Positions 33,592 through 43,890 of a DNA stretch of 64,000 nucleotides are shown here, piece after piece. A program made the position numbers and the translations under genes. Origin of the DNA: Mycobacterium sp. 852002-40037_SCH5390672 (GTDB taxonomy: Bacteria > Actinomycetota > Actinomycetes > Mycobacteriales > Mycobacteriaceae); NCBI RefSeq assembly GCF_001665875.1, contig NZ_LZTA01000069.1, positions 124,001 through 188,000 of the forward strand, written 5' to 3'. Every line of letters begins with the position of its first letter. Positions within the stretch are counted from its first letter, which is position 1. Below the pieces are notes generated by a model, which saw only the letters and a program-made list of their open reading frames with translations, made no database searches and had not been told where the DNA came from.

Positions 33592-34410
33592 GTGCGGGAT
33601 TCGGCTGGACCGAGTGGACGCGGCGATCACCGATCGCCTTCGAGGCGTGACCTCCTCAAATATGCCGGCACCTATGTCCTAGCGCCGGCCCTGCTGAGCC
33701 TGGCCGCACTGGCCGGCGCCCCCGGCGTGCCGAAGGCGTCAGCGGCCGGCATGAAGCTGATCGATTTCGCCGAGCGCAAGATCTCGCCGGATGAGATCAA
33801 GTCGGCCGGCTACGACGGCGTGGTGAATTACGTATCGCAGTCGCGGCCGGGCGCCAACTTCGAAGCCAAACCGCTGACCCGGGACTACGCCGACGCACTA
33901 CGGGCGGCGGGCCTGCATATCGTCAGCAACTTCCAGTACGGCAAGCCCGGTTGGCCTGACCCGTCGGATCTCACCCGCGGTTATGACGGCGGCGTGGCGG
34001 ACGCTCATACGGCCATGCAGTTGCACTCCGCGGCGGGAGGCCCGAACTCGGCGCCCATCTTCTTCAGCGTCGACGATGACATCGACGCCAACGCGTGGAA
34101 TAGCCTTGCGGTCCAATGGTTTCGAGGTATCAACTCGGTGCTGGGCGTGGGCCGTACCGGCATCTACGGGCATGCCCAGGCGTGTGGGTGGGCGATCAGG
34201 GACGGCGTCATCGGGCCGTCCACCACTGCCGGCCACCTTTGGGCGTGGCAGACGAAATCGTGGTCGCACGGCGAGCGCGAGCCCATGGCGGTGCTCTACC
34301 AGGAGGTCGTCAACAGCCCGTCCAACCCGGGGCCGCTGTTGGGCGGCATCAATGTGGATGTGGACCAGGTCCTTGCTGCCGATTTCGGGCAGTGGGATCT
34401 GGATCGATGA
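33592..34410 (+). CDS. Tat-exported DUF1906 glycosidase-like protein (Rv2525c-like)
   Basis: A 272-residue exported protein. The N-terminus carries a twin-arginine signal SRRDLLKYAG followed by a hydrophobic core (YVLAPALLSLAALAG) and an Ala-rich cleavage region. The mature part is the DUF1906 TIM-barrel-like domain found in M. tuberculosis Rv2525c: GMKLIDFAERKISPDEIKSAGYDGVVNYVS, FSVDDDIDANAWNSLA, GRTGIYGHAQACGWAI and LWAWQTKSW, ending in NVDVDQVLAADFGQWDLDR. The acidic residues of the glycoside hydrolase-like site are in SVDDD and NVDVD. Rv2525c is a Tat substrate linked to cell envelope and drug sensitivity. GTG 33592 is the start. Confidence 0.9.
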   Translation: MRDSAGPSGRGDHRSPSRRDLLKYAGTYVLAPALLSLAALAGAPGVPKASAAGMKLIDFAERKISPDEIKSAGYDGVVNYVSQSRPGANFEAKPLTRDYADALRAAGLHIVSNFQYGKPGWPDPSDLTRGYDGGVADAHTAMQLHSAAGGPNSAPIFFSVDDDIDANAWNSLAVQWFRGINSVLGVGRTGIYGHAQACGWAIRDGVIGPSTTAGHLWAWQTKSWSHGEREPMAVLYQEVVNSPSNPGPLLGGINVDVDQVLAADFGQWDLDR

Positions 34411-34428
34411 GTTCCGCGGCACCAAAAA

Positions 34429-34463
34429 CGGCACCCCGCGAGCGGCTGGCTCGCGAGGTGCCG
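34429..34463. terminator. Hairpin terminator between DUF1906 and katG
   Basis: CGGCACC-C-CGCGAGC pairs with GCTCGCG-A-GGTGCCG (one mismatch) around a five-base loop, in the gap between the convergent genes. Confidence 0.7.
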
Positions 34464-34480
34464 CTTGTCGGTGATCGGTC

Positions 34481-36757
<2,277 letters not shown>

Positions 36758-36771
36758 TCACAGGCTGTGAT

Positions 36772-37212
36772 CTAAGAACCTGCCGTCGAGCAATCGGCGC
36801 ACAGGCCCCAGTAGATGACTTCGGCCTCGTCGAGAACGAAGCCATCGAGAACGTTGTCGTCGTCCGAGGGCGTCAGGCAGGGAGCATCACCGACGGCGCA
36901 GTCGATGTCGGCGATGATCCCGCACGAGCGGCAGACGACGTGGTGATGGTTGTCGCCGACGCGCGATTCGTAGCGCGCGACCATGCCCAACGGCTGGATG
37001 CGTCGAACCAGACCCACGGTGGTCAGCGCATTGAGCACGTCGTACACGGCTTGGCGAGAAACATCGGGCAGGCCCAACCGTACCGCCGAGAAGATCGTCT
37101 CGGTGTCGGCATGCGGATTGGCGTCCACGACTTCGAGCACGGCAACCCTGGGCCGGGTCACCCGCAGATCGGCCATCCGCAACCTGTCCGCGTAACCGGC
37201 CGTCGATGACAC
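36772..37212 (-). CDS. furA: Ferric uptake-type regulator FurA
   Basis: A 146-residue Fur-family repressor that controls katG and itself in response to iron and peroxide. The winged helix is LRVTRPRVAVLEVVDANPHADTETIFSAVRLGLPDVSRQAVYDVLNAL, the metal region is VGDNHHHVVCRSCG, and a second Cys pair is in YWGLCADCST. GTG 37212 is chosen: the protein then starts SSTAGYADRL like M. tuberculosis FurA, and the start fits a leaderless transcript. It is followed by katG. Confidence 0.96.
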   Translation of the reverse strand: MSSTAGYADRLRMADLRVTRPRVAVLEVVDANPHADTETIFSAVRLGLPDVSRQAVYDVLNALTTVGLVRRIQPLGMVARYESRVGDNHHHVVCRSCGIIADIDCAVGDAPCLTPSDDDNVLDGFVLDEAEVIYWGLCADCSTAGS

Positions 37213-37219
37213 GCCACCA

Positions 37220-37248
37220 ATATGACGCACTTATCTGGAACGAGTCAA
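37220..37248 (-). promoter_or_regulatory. furA promoter (leaderless)
   Basis: On the reverse strand TTGACT (37248-37243) and TCATAT (37225-37220) are separated by 17 bases. The -10 ends seven bases before GTG 37212, so the transcript should be leaderless. An AT-rich block (ACTTTATTGTGAAAT on the forward strand) covers the upstream half and is the likely FurA box. Confidence 0.65.
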
Positions 37249-37307
37249 GACTTTATTGTGAAATGGGGCACAACGGTGGGTGATGAATGAGCCGGATCAC
37301 GCAGGCG

Positions 37308-38594
37308 TCAGGTCGGCTTGAGTGCGCTGCCTTTGCGCCACTGGTCCCAGCTGAGCGTCCAGTCGCCGTTCTGCGCCAACGTCAGCGGCGGTCCGCCGCT
37401 GTTGCGGACCTCGACCACGTCGCCCGGTACCGAAAAGTCGTAGAACCATTTCGCGTTGTCGGCATTGAGGTTCAAGCAGCCATGCGACGTGTCGCGATGC
37501 CCCTGGGCCCATACCGTCGCGTCGAGCTCGTGCAGGTATATGCCGTCGCTGCTGATCTTGGTGGCCCAATTGATGGTCTCGCGATATCCGAGCCTGGAGT
37601 TCTTGGGCAGCCCGAAAGTCGAGGAGTCCATGATGACGGGATTGCCCTTGTCCAGGACGGTGTAGACGCCTGACGGGGTCCATAGGGAGATGGTCTTGCC
37701 GCCCACGTCTTCGGTGCCACCCATTCCCATGCTGGTGGGCATCGTGCGCACCAGGGCTCCGTTGTCGAAGACGCTGACCTGTTTCGTTGCGTCGTCGGCG
37801 ATCGATACGTGTGCATCGCCGACACGAAAGGACACTTTGGTGTCGTCTTGCCCGAATAGGCCGTCGCCCAAGGCTATTCCGTAGATTTTCGCCTCGGCGG
37901 TGACGGTCGTGCCCGGCGCATAGTAGTGCTCGGGCCGCCAATGTGCATTCTGGTCGTCGACCCAGAACCAGGATCCCTCGACTTTCGGGTTGGTGGTCAC
38001 CGAAAGCTGCCGCTCGGCGGCCGCCCGATCGGTGATCTTCTCGTCGAAGTGCGCCACGATCACCGTTCCGACGCCGTAGGTGCCGCCGTCGCGCAACGCC
38101 GCCTCCGCCGTGGTGGTGAACGACACCTTGGTCTGGTTGGACGGCTTCAGCGTGGAGAACGACGAAACCTGCTTGCCCGCAACGCCACTGACGCCACTGC
38201 TGGTGATCGTCAGGGTGTAGGTGCGCCCGTAGCCCAGCGGGACCGTCGGCTTCCATACCGTGTTGTCCGGGGTCATGACGCCCTCGATCGGTTTACCGCT
38301 CTCGTTGACCATGTCGACACCCGTCAGGGTCCCGTTCTCGGCTTTGACCATGACCGGGGCGACCGGGTCGACGTCATGCGCGTCGGGGCCGGGAGTGATC
38401 GTTATCCGGGCCGGTTCAGCCGTTTTCGCGGGTGCACCGCTTTGACTGCAGCCGGCGTTCGAGCAATGCGAGCTCGACGCGACGTATATCGCGCCCACCG
38501 CGGCGACGATCACCAACACCGCAAGCAAGAGTCGCCGAGGCCGGCTGACCCGCAGGATCCGGCCGACGAGCTGATCGCTGTTCCTGGACATCAT
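37308..38594 (-). CDS. L,D-transpeptidase (YkuD domain with Ig-like domains)
   Basis: A 428-residue envelope enzyme that forms 3-3 peptidoglycan crosslinks. Residues 22-42 are a hydrophobic membrane segment (LLLAVLVIVAAVGAIYVA). Two Ig-like domains follow (around 70-160 and 160-270), then the catalytic YkuD domain. The active-site motif HGCLNLN is in RDTSHGCLNLNADNAKW, with the catalytic Cys. The plan (TM-Ig-Ig-YkuD) matches the mycobacterial LdtMt family; I do not assign which paralogue. A SigF-like promoter candidate is found upstream (38672-38698). It lies between furA and a coiled-coil gene. Confidence 0.93.
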   Translation of the reverse strand: MMSRNSDQLVGRILRVSRPRRLLLAVLVIVAAVGAIYVASSSHCSNAGCSQSGAPAKTAEPARITITPGPDAHDVDPVAPVMVKAENGTLTGVDMVNESGKPIEGVMTPDNTVWKPTVPLGYGRTYTLTITSSGVSGVAGKQVSSFSTLKPSNQTKVSFTTTAEAALRDGGTYGVGTVIVAHFDEKITDRAAAERQLSVTTNPKVEGSWFWVDDQNAHWRPEHYYAPGTTVTAEAKIYGIALGDGLFGQDDTKVSFRVGDAHVSIADDATKQVSVFDNGALVRTMPTSMGMGGTEDVGGKTISLWTPSGVYTVLDKGNPVIMDSSTFGLPKNSRLGYRETINWATKISSDGIYLHELDATVWAQGHRDTSHGCLNLNADNAKWFYDFSVPGDVVEVRNSGGPPLTLAQNGDWTLSWDQWRKGSALKPT

Positions 38595-38671
38595 GAAGCT
38601 TCCGAATCCCTGCTTTCTGGTTCTCGCAGGCCGGAAAGTTCTGCCCAGCGAAGTCGATGTTGTAGATGAGG

Positions 38672-38698
38672 TATCCCGCGACGTGCGGTTTCTAAACC
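38672..38698 (-). promoter_or_regulatory. SigF-like promoter candidate before L,D-transpeptidase
   Basis: On the reverse strand GGTTT (38698-38694) and GGGATA (38677-38672) are spaced by 16 bases, close to the mycobacterial SigF consensus GGTTT-N15-17-GGGTA. The perfect palindrome CGGTTT-CT-AAACCG (38686-38699) overlaps the -35. Confidence 0.35.
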
Positions 38699-38761
38699 GA
38701 CGGGAGGCCCGGCTTCGTCACCCCGGCCCGTCCCCGGGCATCCGCGAGAGATCATGGCCTC

Positions 38762-39583
38762 ATGGCCGATGAGGAACTCGATAGCCTGTATGACGCGCCG
38801 CCGAAGGAATTCACCGCGGAACGCGCCAGATTGGCCGCCGCGGCAAAGCAGCGCGGCGATACCGCCGCCGCGAACCGGATTTCCGCCGCCAACAAACCGA
38901 CGACGGCAGCATGGATCGTCAATCGGCTGGCACTGCGGCACACCGATACCCGACAACGGCTCGCAGACCTCGGTGAGCGGTTGCGCGCCGCGCACGCGGC
39001 GATGGACGGCGGACGCATCCGGGACTTGTCGGCCGAGCAACGCAAACTCATCGACGAGCTCATCCGCGAGGCGCTCGACGCGGCCGACCTGAGGCAGCCG
39101 ACGGCAACCGTCCGCGAAGACCTGATCACCACGCTCCAAGCCGCCATCGCCGACCCGCAAGTCGGGGCACGGCTGGGTCGGTTGACCCGGCCGGAGCAGT
39201 GGTCGGGTTTCGGCACCCTCGGCGATGCGGCGCCGGAACCCGCCGTTACCCCGAGCGAACCGACGAAGCCCCAGAGCAAACCCACGCGGAAACGGCCCGC
39301 GGCGCAGTCGGCGCCCGCGAAGGCGCAAAGCCAGCGCCGAGAGAAACTCAGCGCGGCCGTTACCACCGCGCAGCGCGCCAAAGCCGAGGCCGACGACGTG
39401 TTGTCGCAGCGCCAAGTCGAACGCGATGCCGCCCGGCAACGCCGCGACGATGCGGCACGGGCGCTGCGGGCGGCCGAGCGGGAACTCAGCAGCGCCGACA
39501 AGGACTACGACAAGGCACGGGAACTGAGCCGAGCCGCCGCGGATTCGGTGCGGGAGGCAAAAGCCCGGTTGAAGCGGGCGTGA
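38762..39583 (+). CDS. Coiled-coil protein of unknown function
   Basis: A 273-residue cytoplasmic protein. The N-terminal half has an ordered helical domain (DEELDSLYDAPPKEFTAERARLAAAAKQRGDTAAANRISAANKPTTAAWIVNRLAL), followed by helices rich in Leu/Arg, a Pro/Lys linker (PTKPQSKPTRKRP) and a long Ala/Arg/Glu coiled coil. The highly charged C-terminus suggests self-association. No signal or membrane segment is present. Homologues occur in other mycobacteria as conserved hypotheticals. I do not recognise a function. It lies upstream of a FAD-Rieske enzyme with 62 bases between. Confidence 0.7.
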   Translation: MADEELDSLYDAPPKEFTAERARLAAAAKQRGDTAAANRISAANKPTTAAWIVNRLALRHTDTRQRLADLGERLRAAHAAMDGGRIRDLSAEQRKLIDELIREALDAADLRQPTATVREDLITTLQAAIADPQVGARLGRLTRPEQWSGFGTLGDAAPEPAVTPSEPTKPQSKPTRKRPAAQSAPAKAQSQRREKLSAAVTTAQRAKAEADDVLSQRQVERDAARQRRDDAARALRAAERELSSADKDYDKARELSRAAADSVREAKARLKRA

Positions 39584-39645
39584 CCTCGCGGGCGCGTTTC
39601 CCCGAGCCGGGCCGGGGTATCAGCAAGGCCGTGACTTCTTTGTGG

Positions 39646-41136
39646 ATGACAGAAAGAACCGAGCAGCCGTGGACTGCAAGCCAGCTTGACCCAGGCTCGG
39701 GGTCCGCCGATGTCATCGTCGTGGGCGCCGGCATCACCGGCCTGATGACGGCGGTCCTGCTGGCCCGTGCCGGCAAGGACGTGCTGGTGCTGGAGGCGCG
39801 CACGGTCGGGGCCTGCGCGACCGGAAACACCACCGCCAAAATCAGTCTGCTGCAAGGCAGTCAGCTCTCCAAGGTGCTACCACGGCATGGACGTGACACG
39901 GCGCGCGCGTACGTGGACGGCAACCGCGAAGGCCAGGAGTGGGTGCTGGGTTACTGCGAGGCGAACGGCGTGGCTGTGCAGCGCGAGGATGCCTACACCT
40001 ATGCCCAGTCCGTGCGGGGCGTTCCGTCGGCGCGCGCCGAGCTCGCGGCCTGTCAGGCGGCGGGCCTGCCGGCGGTGTGGGACGACAACGCCGACGTGCC
40101 GTTTGCCTATCACGGCGGTGTGCGGCTCGCCGACCAGGCGCAGTTCGACCCGATGCCATTCCTCGACTCGTTGGTGGTCGAGCTGCTCGGCCGCGGTGGA
40201 CGGCTGGTCGAGCACACCCGGGTGCGGCGGGTCTCCTCGCGCGGCAAAAAGGTGCGCGTGCACGTCAACGACGCCGCGCAGCGAGACGTCGAACTTCAGG
40301 CCGGCCAGCTGGTGCTTGCCACCGGGATCCCGATCCTGGATCGCGGCGGTTATTTCGCGCGGGTGAAGCCCAGCAGGTCCTACTGCCTGGCCTTCAAGGT
40401 TCCGGGCAACATCACCCGCCCGATGATGATCTCCACCGACTCGCCGACCCGTTCGGTGCGGTACGCCCCTGTCGCGGATGGGGAGAGGCTGATCGTGGGC
40501 GGGGCCGGCCATACCGTAGGCCGCGAGAAGAGTCCGTCCCAGGCGCTGGACGAGTTGTCGACGTGGACGCGCAAGCACTACCCGGGTGCTGTGCAGACCC
40601 ACTTCTGGTCGGCGCAGGACTACACGCCCATTGACCATCTGCCGTACGTGGGCCCCCTCTTGCCGAACAGCGAAAGCATCTTTGTCGCAACGGGTTTCAA
40701 TAAGTGGGGCATGACCAACGGGGCGGCCGCGGCGCTGGCGCTGTCAAGCCGCATGCTGGGCGGACGGATGGATTGGGCCCGCGCGTTCGCCAGCTGGAGC
40801 CCGCACGAGCTGTCGGGCCTGACGACTGCTCTGCAGGCCAACCTCGAGGTCGGCTTCAACCTGACGAAGGGTTGGATCACCCCCGCGATACGGACCCACC
40901 GCCGCAGCCCCGTCGACGATGAAGGTGGCGTGGTGAGCGGTCCGCCGTGGCATCTCGAGGCACGCTGCCGTGTCGACGGGACCGAGCACCGCGTCTCGCC
41001 CGTGTGCCCGCATCTGGGCGGGATCGTGAACTGGAACGACGCGGACAAGGCGTGGGAGTGTCCGCTGCACGGGTCGCGGTTCGCGCCCGACGGCACCTTG
41101 CTGGAAGGACCGGCGACTCGCGATCTGACCGCGTAG
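39646..41136 (+). CDS. FAD-dependent oxidoreductase with C-terminal Rieske domain
   Basis: A 496-residue two-domain enzyme. The N-terminal part is a D-amino-acid oxidase/glycine oxidase-like FAD fold (VIVVGAGITGLMTAVLLARAGKDVLVLEAR, the VATGFNKWGMTNGAAAALALSSRMLGG C-terminal FAD block). The last 75 residues form a Rieske domain, with CPHLGG (Cys-x-His) and CPLHGSRF (Cys-x2-His) binding a 2Fe-2S cluster. This fusion is the pattern of the glycine/sarcosine oxidase-Rieske subfamily, where the Rieske centre passes electrons to or from the flavin. I start at ATG 39646; an in-frame GTG at 39631 is possible. The substrate is unknown. Confidence 0.9.
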   Translation: MTERTEQPWTASQLDPGSGSADVIVVGAGITGLMTAVLLARAGKDVLVLEARTVGACATGNTTAKISLLQGSQLSKVLPRHGRDTARAYVDGNREGQEWVLGYCEANGVAVQREDAYTYAQSVRGVPSARAELAACQAAGLPAVWDDNADVPFAYHGGVRLADQAQFDPMPFLDSLVVELLGRGGRLVEHTRVRRVSSRGKKVRVHVNDAAQRDVELQAGQLVLATGIPILDRGGYFARVKPSRSYCLAFKVPGNITRPMMISTDSPTRSVRYAPVADGERLIVGGAGHTVGREKSPSQALDELSTWTRKHYPGAVQTHFWSAQDYTPIDHLPYVGPLLPNSESIFVATGFNKWGMTNGAAAALALSSRMLGGRMDWARAFASWSPHELSGLTTALQANLEVGFNLTKGWITPAIRTHRRSPVDDEGGVVSGPPWHLEARCRVDGTEHRVSPVCPHLGGIVNWNDADKAWECPLHGSRFAPDGTLLEGPATRDLTA

Positions 41137-41149
41137 ACCTGGGCCGGAT

Positions 41150-42193
41150 TCATCCCACCTTGTGAAAGACAAGCCAGCGCAACTCGATCGGGCAGTCGTC
41201 ACGTTTGACGTCGAATACATCGAGGCCGCTGGCCCATCCTTCGAACCATGCCGTGGGCGGCCAGGCGTCCGAAGGTAATCGCGCCTTCTCGTACTCGTAG
41301 GCGGAGTCGTCGGCCATCGGCTCGAGAGGCAGGCCGGCCGCCGCGGCGGTCACCTCGTCGCGGGTGAAGATCATGCTGTTGCACTGCTGACTGAATTGCA
41401 CCGCGACGTCTTCCGGAACGTAGCCGTCGCGCGCCAGGAAGGTGTTGAAAACCAAACGCCCACCTTGTGCCAGGCAATCGGTGGCCAGTTCGAACATGCC
41501 GCGCAACTCGTGCGTCGTCCGGAAGTCGGACACCACCTCCGAGAGCACCATGAGCTGATACTGCTCGCGCACGCCCTCCATGGCCGTGAAGACGTCGCTT
41601 TGAATGACGTTCACGCGCAAGGATTCACCGGCGGCTTCGGCAACAATCACCTCCGCGAACTTCGCGGTCATCTCGACGGCGTCGACCGGATGTCCACGCC
41701 GGGCCAGGGCCAGTGCATTGCGTCCGGTTCCCGCGCCGACGTCCAACACCCGATAGACCGACGGATCGGCCGCCTCTGCCGCCAGGGCCAGCACGCGTGC
41801 GTCCGGCTCGGTGCCGAACAGCGGTGCTGGGCGGACCGCTACCCACTGCTCGTAGTCGGCCTCGACGGTGCGCCAATCGGCTTGGACCCGGAAATTGACG
41901 TCCGCCCCGAATGGAGCGTGATACGAGATGAGGACGTCCGAACGAGGAGAGGCCTTGAAGGCCTTCGCCAACTCGACTTCCAGGGCGGCCCGCAACTGTG
42001 CGGAGTGTTCGGGGGTGTACCACACGCCCAGGGTGGCGCAGACGTTGCCGCACAACTGGACGTACTCGTCGATCAGGCCAGGCACCGCCGGCACCCTGAT
42101 ATGGCCCTCGGCCGACAATCGCCGATACATCCGGCGGATCATCGCTTCGCGCAACATCAACGGGTCGAACGAGCTATCCGGCAGATCCTGCAC
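41150..42193 (-). CDS. SAM-dependent methyltransferase with N-terminal extension
   Basis: A 347-residue protein. The first 130 residues are a helical region rich in Leu/Arg (SFDPLMLREAMIRRMYRRLSAEGHIRVPAVPGLIDEYVQ), followed by a class I methyltransferase domain with SAM motif YRVLDVGAGTGRNALALARRGH, VDAVEMTAKFAEV and YQLMVLSEVVSDF. It converges with the FAD-Rieske gene and is followed upstream by a GT1 glycosyltransferase 60 bases away. Its target could be a glycolipid or small molecule. No family symbol can be given. Confidence 0.85.
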   Translation of the reverse strand: MQDLPDSSFDPLMLREAMIRRMYRRLSAEGHIRVPAVPGLIDEYVQLCGNVCATLGVWYTPEHSAQLRAALEVELAKAFKASPRSDVLISYHAPFGADVNFRVQADWRTVEADYEQWVAVRPAPLFGTEPDARVLALAAEAADPSVYRVLDVGAGTGRNALALARRGHPVDAVEMTAKFAEVIVAEAAGESLRVNVIQSDVFTAMEGVREQYQLMVLSEVVSDFRTTHELRGMFELATDCLAQGGRLVFNTFLARDGYVPEDVAVQFSQQCNSMIFTRDEVTAAAAGLPLEPMADDSAYEYEKARLPSDAWPPTAWFEGWASGLDVFDVKRDDCPIELRWLVFHKVG

Positions 42194-42253
42194 CAGAACC
42201 TTTTACACGACCGGCGGCCTTTACACCACCGCTCGGATGACCTGGCGGTCCGG

Positions 42254-43429
42254 CTACGCTCCGCGGGCGGCGCCGTCGAGAAGGTCGGCCGCCGCGCCGA
42301 TGCTTTCGTCGGATTTGGTCATTTGGATGGCGACCTCCCTGGCTCGGCTGAGGTAATGCGCAGAACGCACCGAGCGCAGGTCGGCTACCAGCGAGTCCAG
42401 GGTCGAGGCCGAGAACGCCCGCCCCACGCCGACGCCCAGCCTGCTGACCGCCTCGGCCCAGATCGGTTGATCGAGCCAGAGCCAGAGAATCAACATGGGC
42501 ACACCCGCGCGCATGCCCGCGGCGGTGGTACCGGCGCCACCGTGGTGCACGATCACGCGGCAGGTCGGAAATACGGCGGCGTGATTCACCGACTCCACGA
42601 TCTTCACGTGGTCGGCGGGCGGAATACGGGTGAAATCGTTTGGGCCGCTGCAAATCAACGCCCGCTCGCCTATCTGCGTGCAGGCAGCGCTGATCACGGC
42701 GACCGTCTCGGCCGGGGAGGTGACGGGCGTGCTGCCAAATCCGAAGTAGATCGGCGGCGTCCCGTCGGCAATCCAGGACAACACCTCGTCGTCGGCATCG
42801 GCCGGCATTCCGAGGGTCAGCGAACCGACGAAGGGCCGTCGGTATCCCGACCCGGCCCATTGTTTTGCCAGTTCGGGCGCCCACAGCTCGTCGTAGGTCT
42901 GAATCTCGAGCGCTGGTTGCGTCGACGGCCCGGCGTTGTCGGGCAGACCGAGCGATCGACGCTGCGCACCTTCGGCCGCGCTGGTGACGTCCGACTGCAG
43001 CCGGCCAAGCTCCAAGGTGTCGGCGGGAAAGAAGTGCAGCGCGGCCAGCGGTATGCCGAAATGTTCCGCGACGTTGGCGGCGAGCCGCTGCTCGTTCATG
43101 CCGGCCACCAGCAGGTCGGCACCCGCCGCCAGCGAGACCAGCGTCTCGCTCTTACCGGTCCACACCTTGGTGACCCGCTCGACGACTTGCGGCAACGCGC
43201 CCATCGGGTTTTGCACATTGCGGACGAAATTGGTCGCCACGTTGATCTGCTCGCGGGTGTCGGGTCCGTAGGCGATCGCCGCCAGCCCCGCCCACTCGGC
43301 CAAGTCGAGCTTGTCGGGCGGCACCGCGATCACGACGTCGTGTCCTCGGCAGTGCAGCTCGCGGGCAACGGCAACGCAGGGTTCGACGTCGCCGCGGCTG
43401 CCGTAGGCGGCCAGCACAATTTTCATCAA
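42254..43429 (-). CDS. GT1-family glycosyltransferase (GPL/MGT-type)
   Basis: A 391-residue GT-B enzyme of the UDP-glycosyltransferase type. The N-terminus MMKIVLAAYGSRGDVEPCVAVARELHCRGHDVVIAVP is typical of the glycopeptidolipid-glycosyltransferase branch. The nucleotide-binding region in the C-terminal half has PPIYFGFGSTPV, PTCRVIVHHGGAGTTAAGMRAGVP (His-His-Gly-Gly) and the LILWLWLDQPIWAEAV block. In mycobacteria such enzymes decorate glycopeptidolipids, sterols or flavonoid-type acceptors. It lies 60 bases upstream of a methyltransferase, so both could act on one glycolipid. The start has two ATG codons. Confidence 0.93.
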   Translation of the reverse strand: MMKIVLAAYGSRGDVEPCVAVARELHCRGHDVVIAVPPDKLDLAEWAGLAAIAYGPDTREQINVATNFVRNVQNPMGALPQVVERVTKVWTGKSETLVSLAAGADLLVAGMNEQRLAANVAEHFGIPLAALHFFPADTLELGRLQSDVTSAAEGAQRRSLGLPDNAGPSTQPALEIQTYDELWAPELAKQWAGSGYRRPFVGSLTLGMPADADDEVLSWIADGTPPIYFGFGSTPVTSPAETVAVISAACTQIGERALICSGPNDFTRIPPADHVKIVESVNHAAVFPTCRVIVHHGGAGTTAAGMRAGVPMLILWLWLDQPIWAEAVSRLGVGVGRAFSASTLDSLVADLRSVRSAHYLSRAREVAIQMTKSDESIGAAADLLDGAARGA

Positions 43430-43890
43430 CAGACCTCACTCGCGGGGATGCCACAAATCCAAGCAGACCCGACGCCGCCAGACTCGGTGGACGTGCGATC
43501 GCCCCCTTGACCACAGCTTTTGCGGGCGCCCACCCGGCGAACATCGGCCCGAGGCGGTGAACGTATCCTGCCGCATCCCGTTGAGAGACCGCTGAGCGCG
43601 ATTTGCGCAATACGAGCAGAACCCTTGCGAGTTTCCCCGTCATGTACAGGTAACCTATCGTTAACCCACGGCAACAATTTCGCTGTATTCGTTGACGTGG
43701 GGGCACCTGCAAACGCGTGAGGCCGGTCCGCTAGCACTGGGGACGGTCTTATTCGGGCGTCTTCGTTCGCGGCACTGGCAGCACCCGGAGGGATTGCGAT
43801 TTGTTTGCTGCTCGGTTGGCTATCCCCATACGACGCGCATCGGTGCCGTCAGTGCCCACGCGGCCTTGAAAGCGATCGGAGGAGAACGAC
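43430..43890. other. Intergenic region without gene
   Basis: 461 bases between the divergent GT1 and PPE genes. An AT-rich block at about 43650-43695 contains an imperfect inverted repeat (GGTAAC ... GTTAACC), which may hold promoters for both directions. GGAGGAGA is the PPE ribosome site. I see no conserved coding region, RNA gene or repeat otherwise. Confidence 0.5.

Noticed and set aside
41396-43510. A 704-codon frame over the methyltransferase and GT1 genes
   Set aside because: The reverse strand has unmistakable methyltransferase and glycosyltransferase motifs. The antisense product has only His/Arg/Gly-rich composition.
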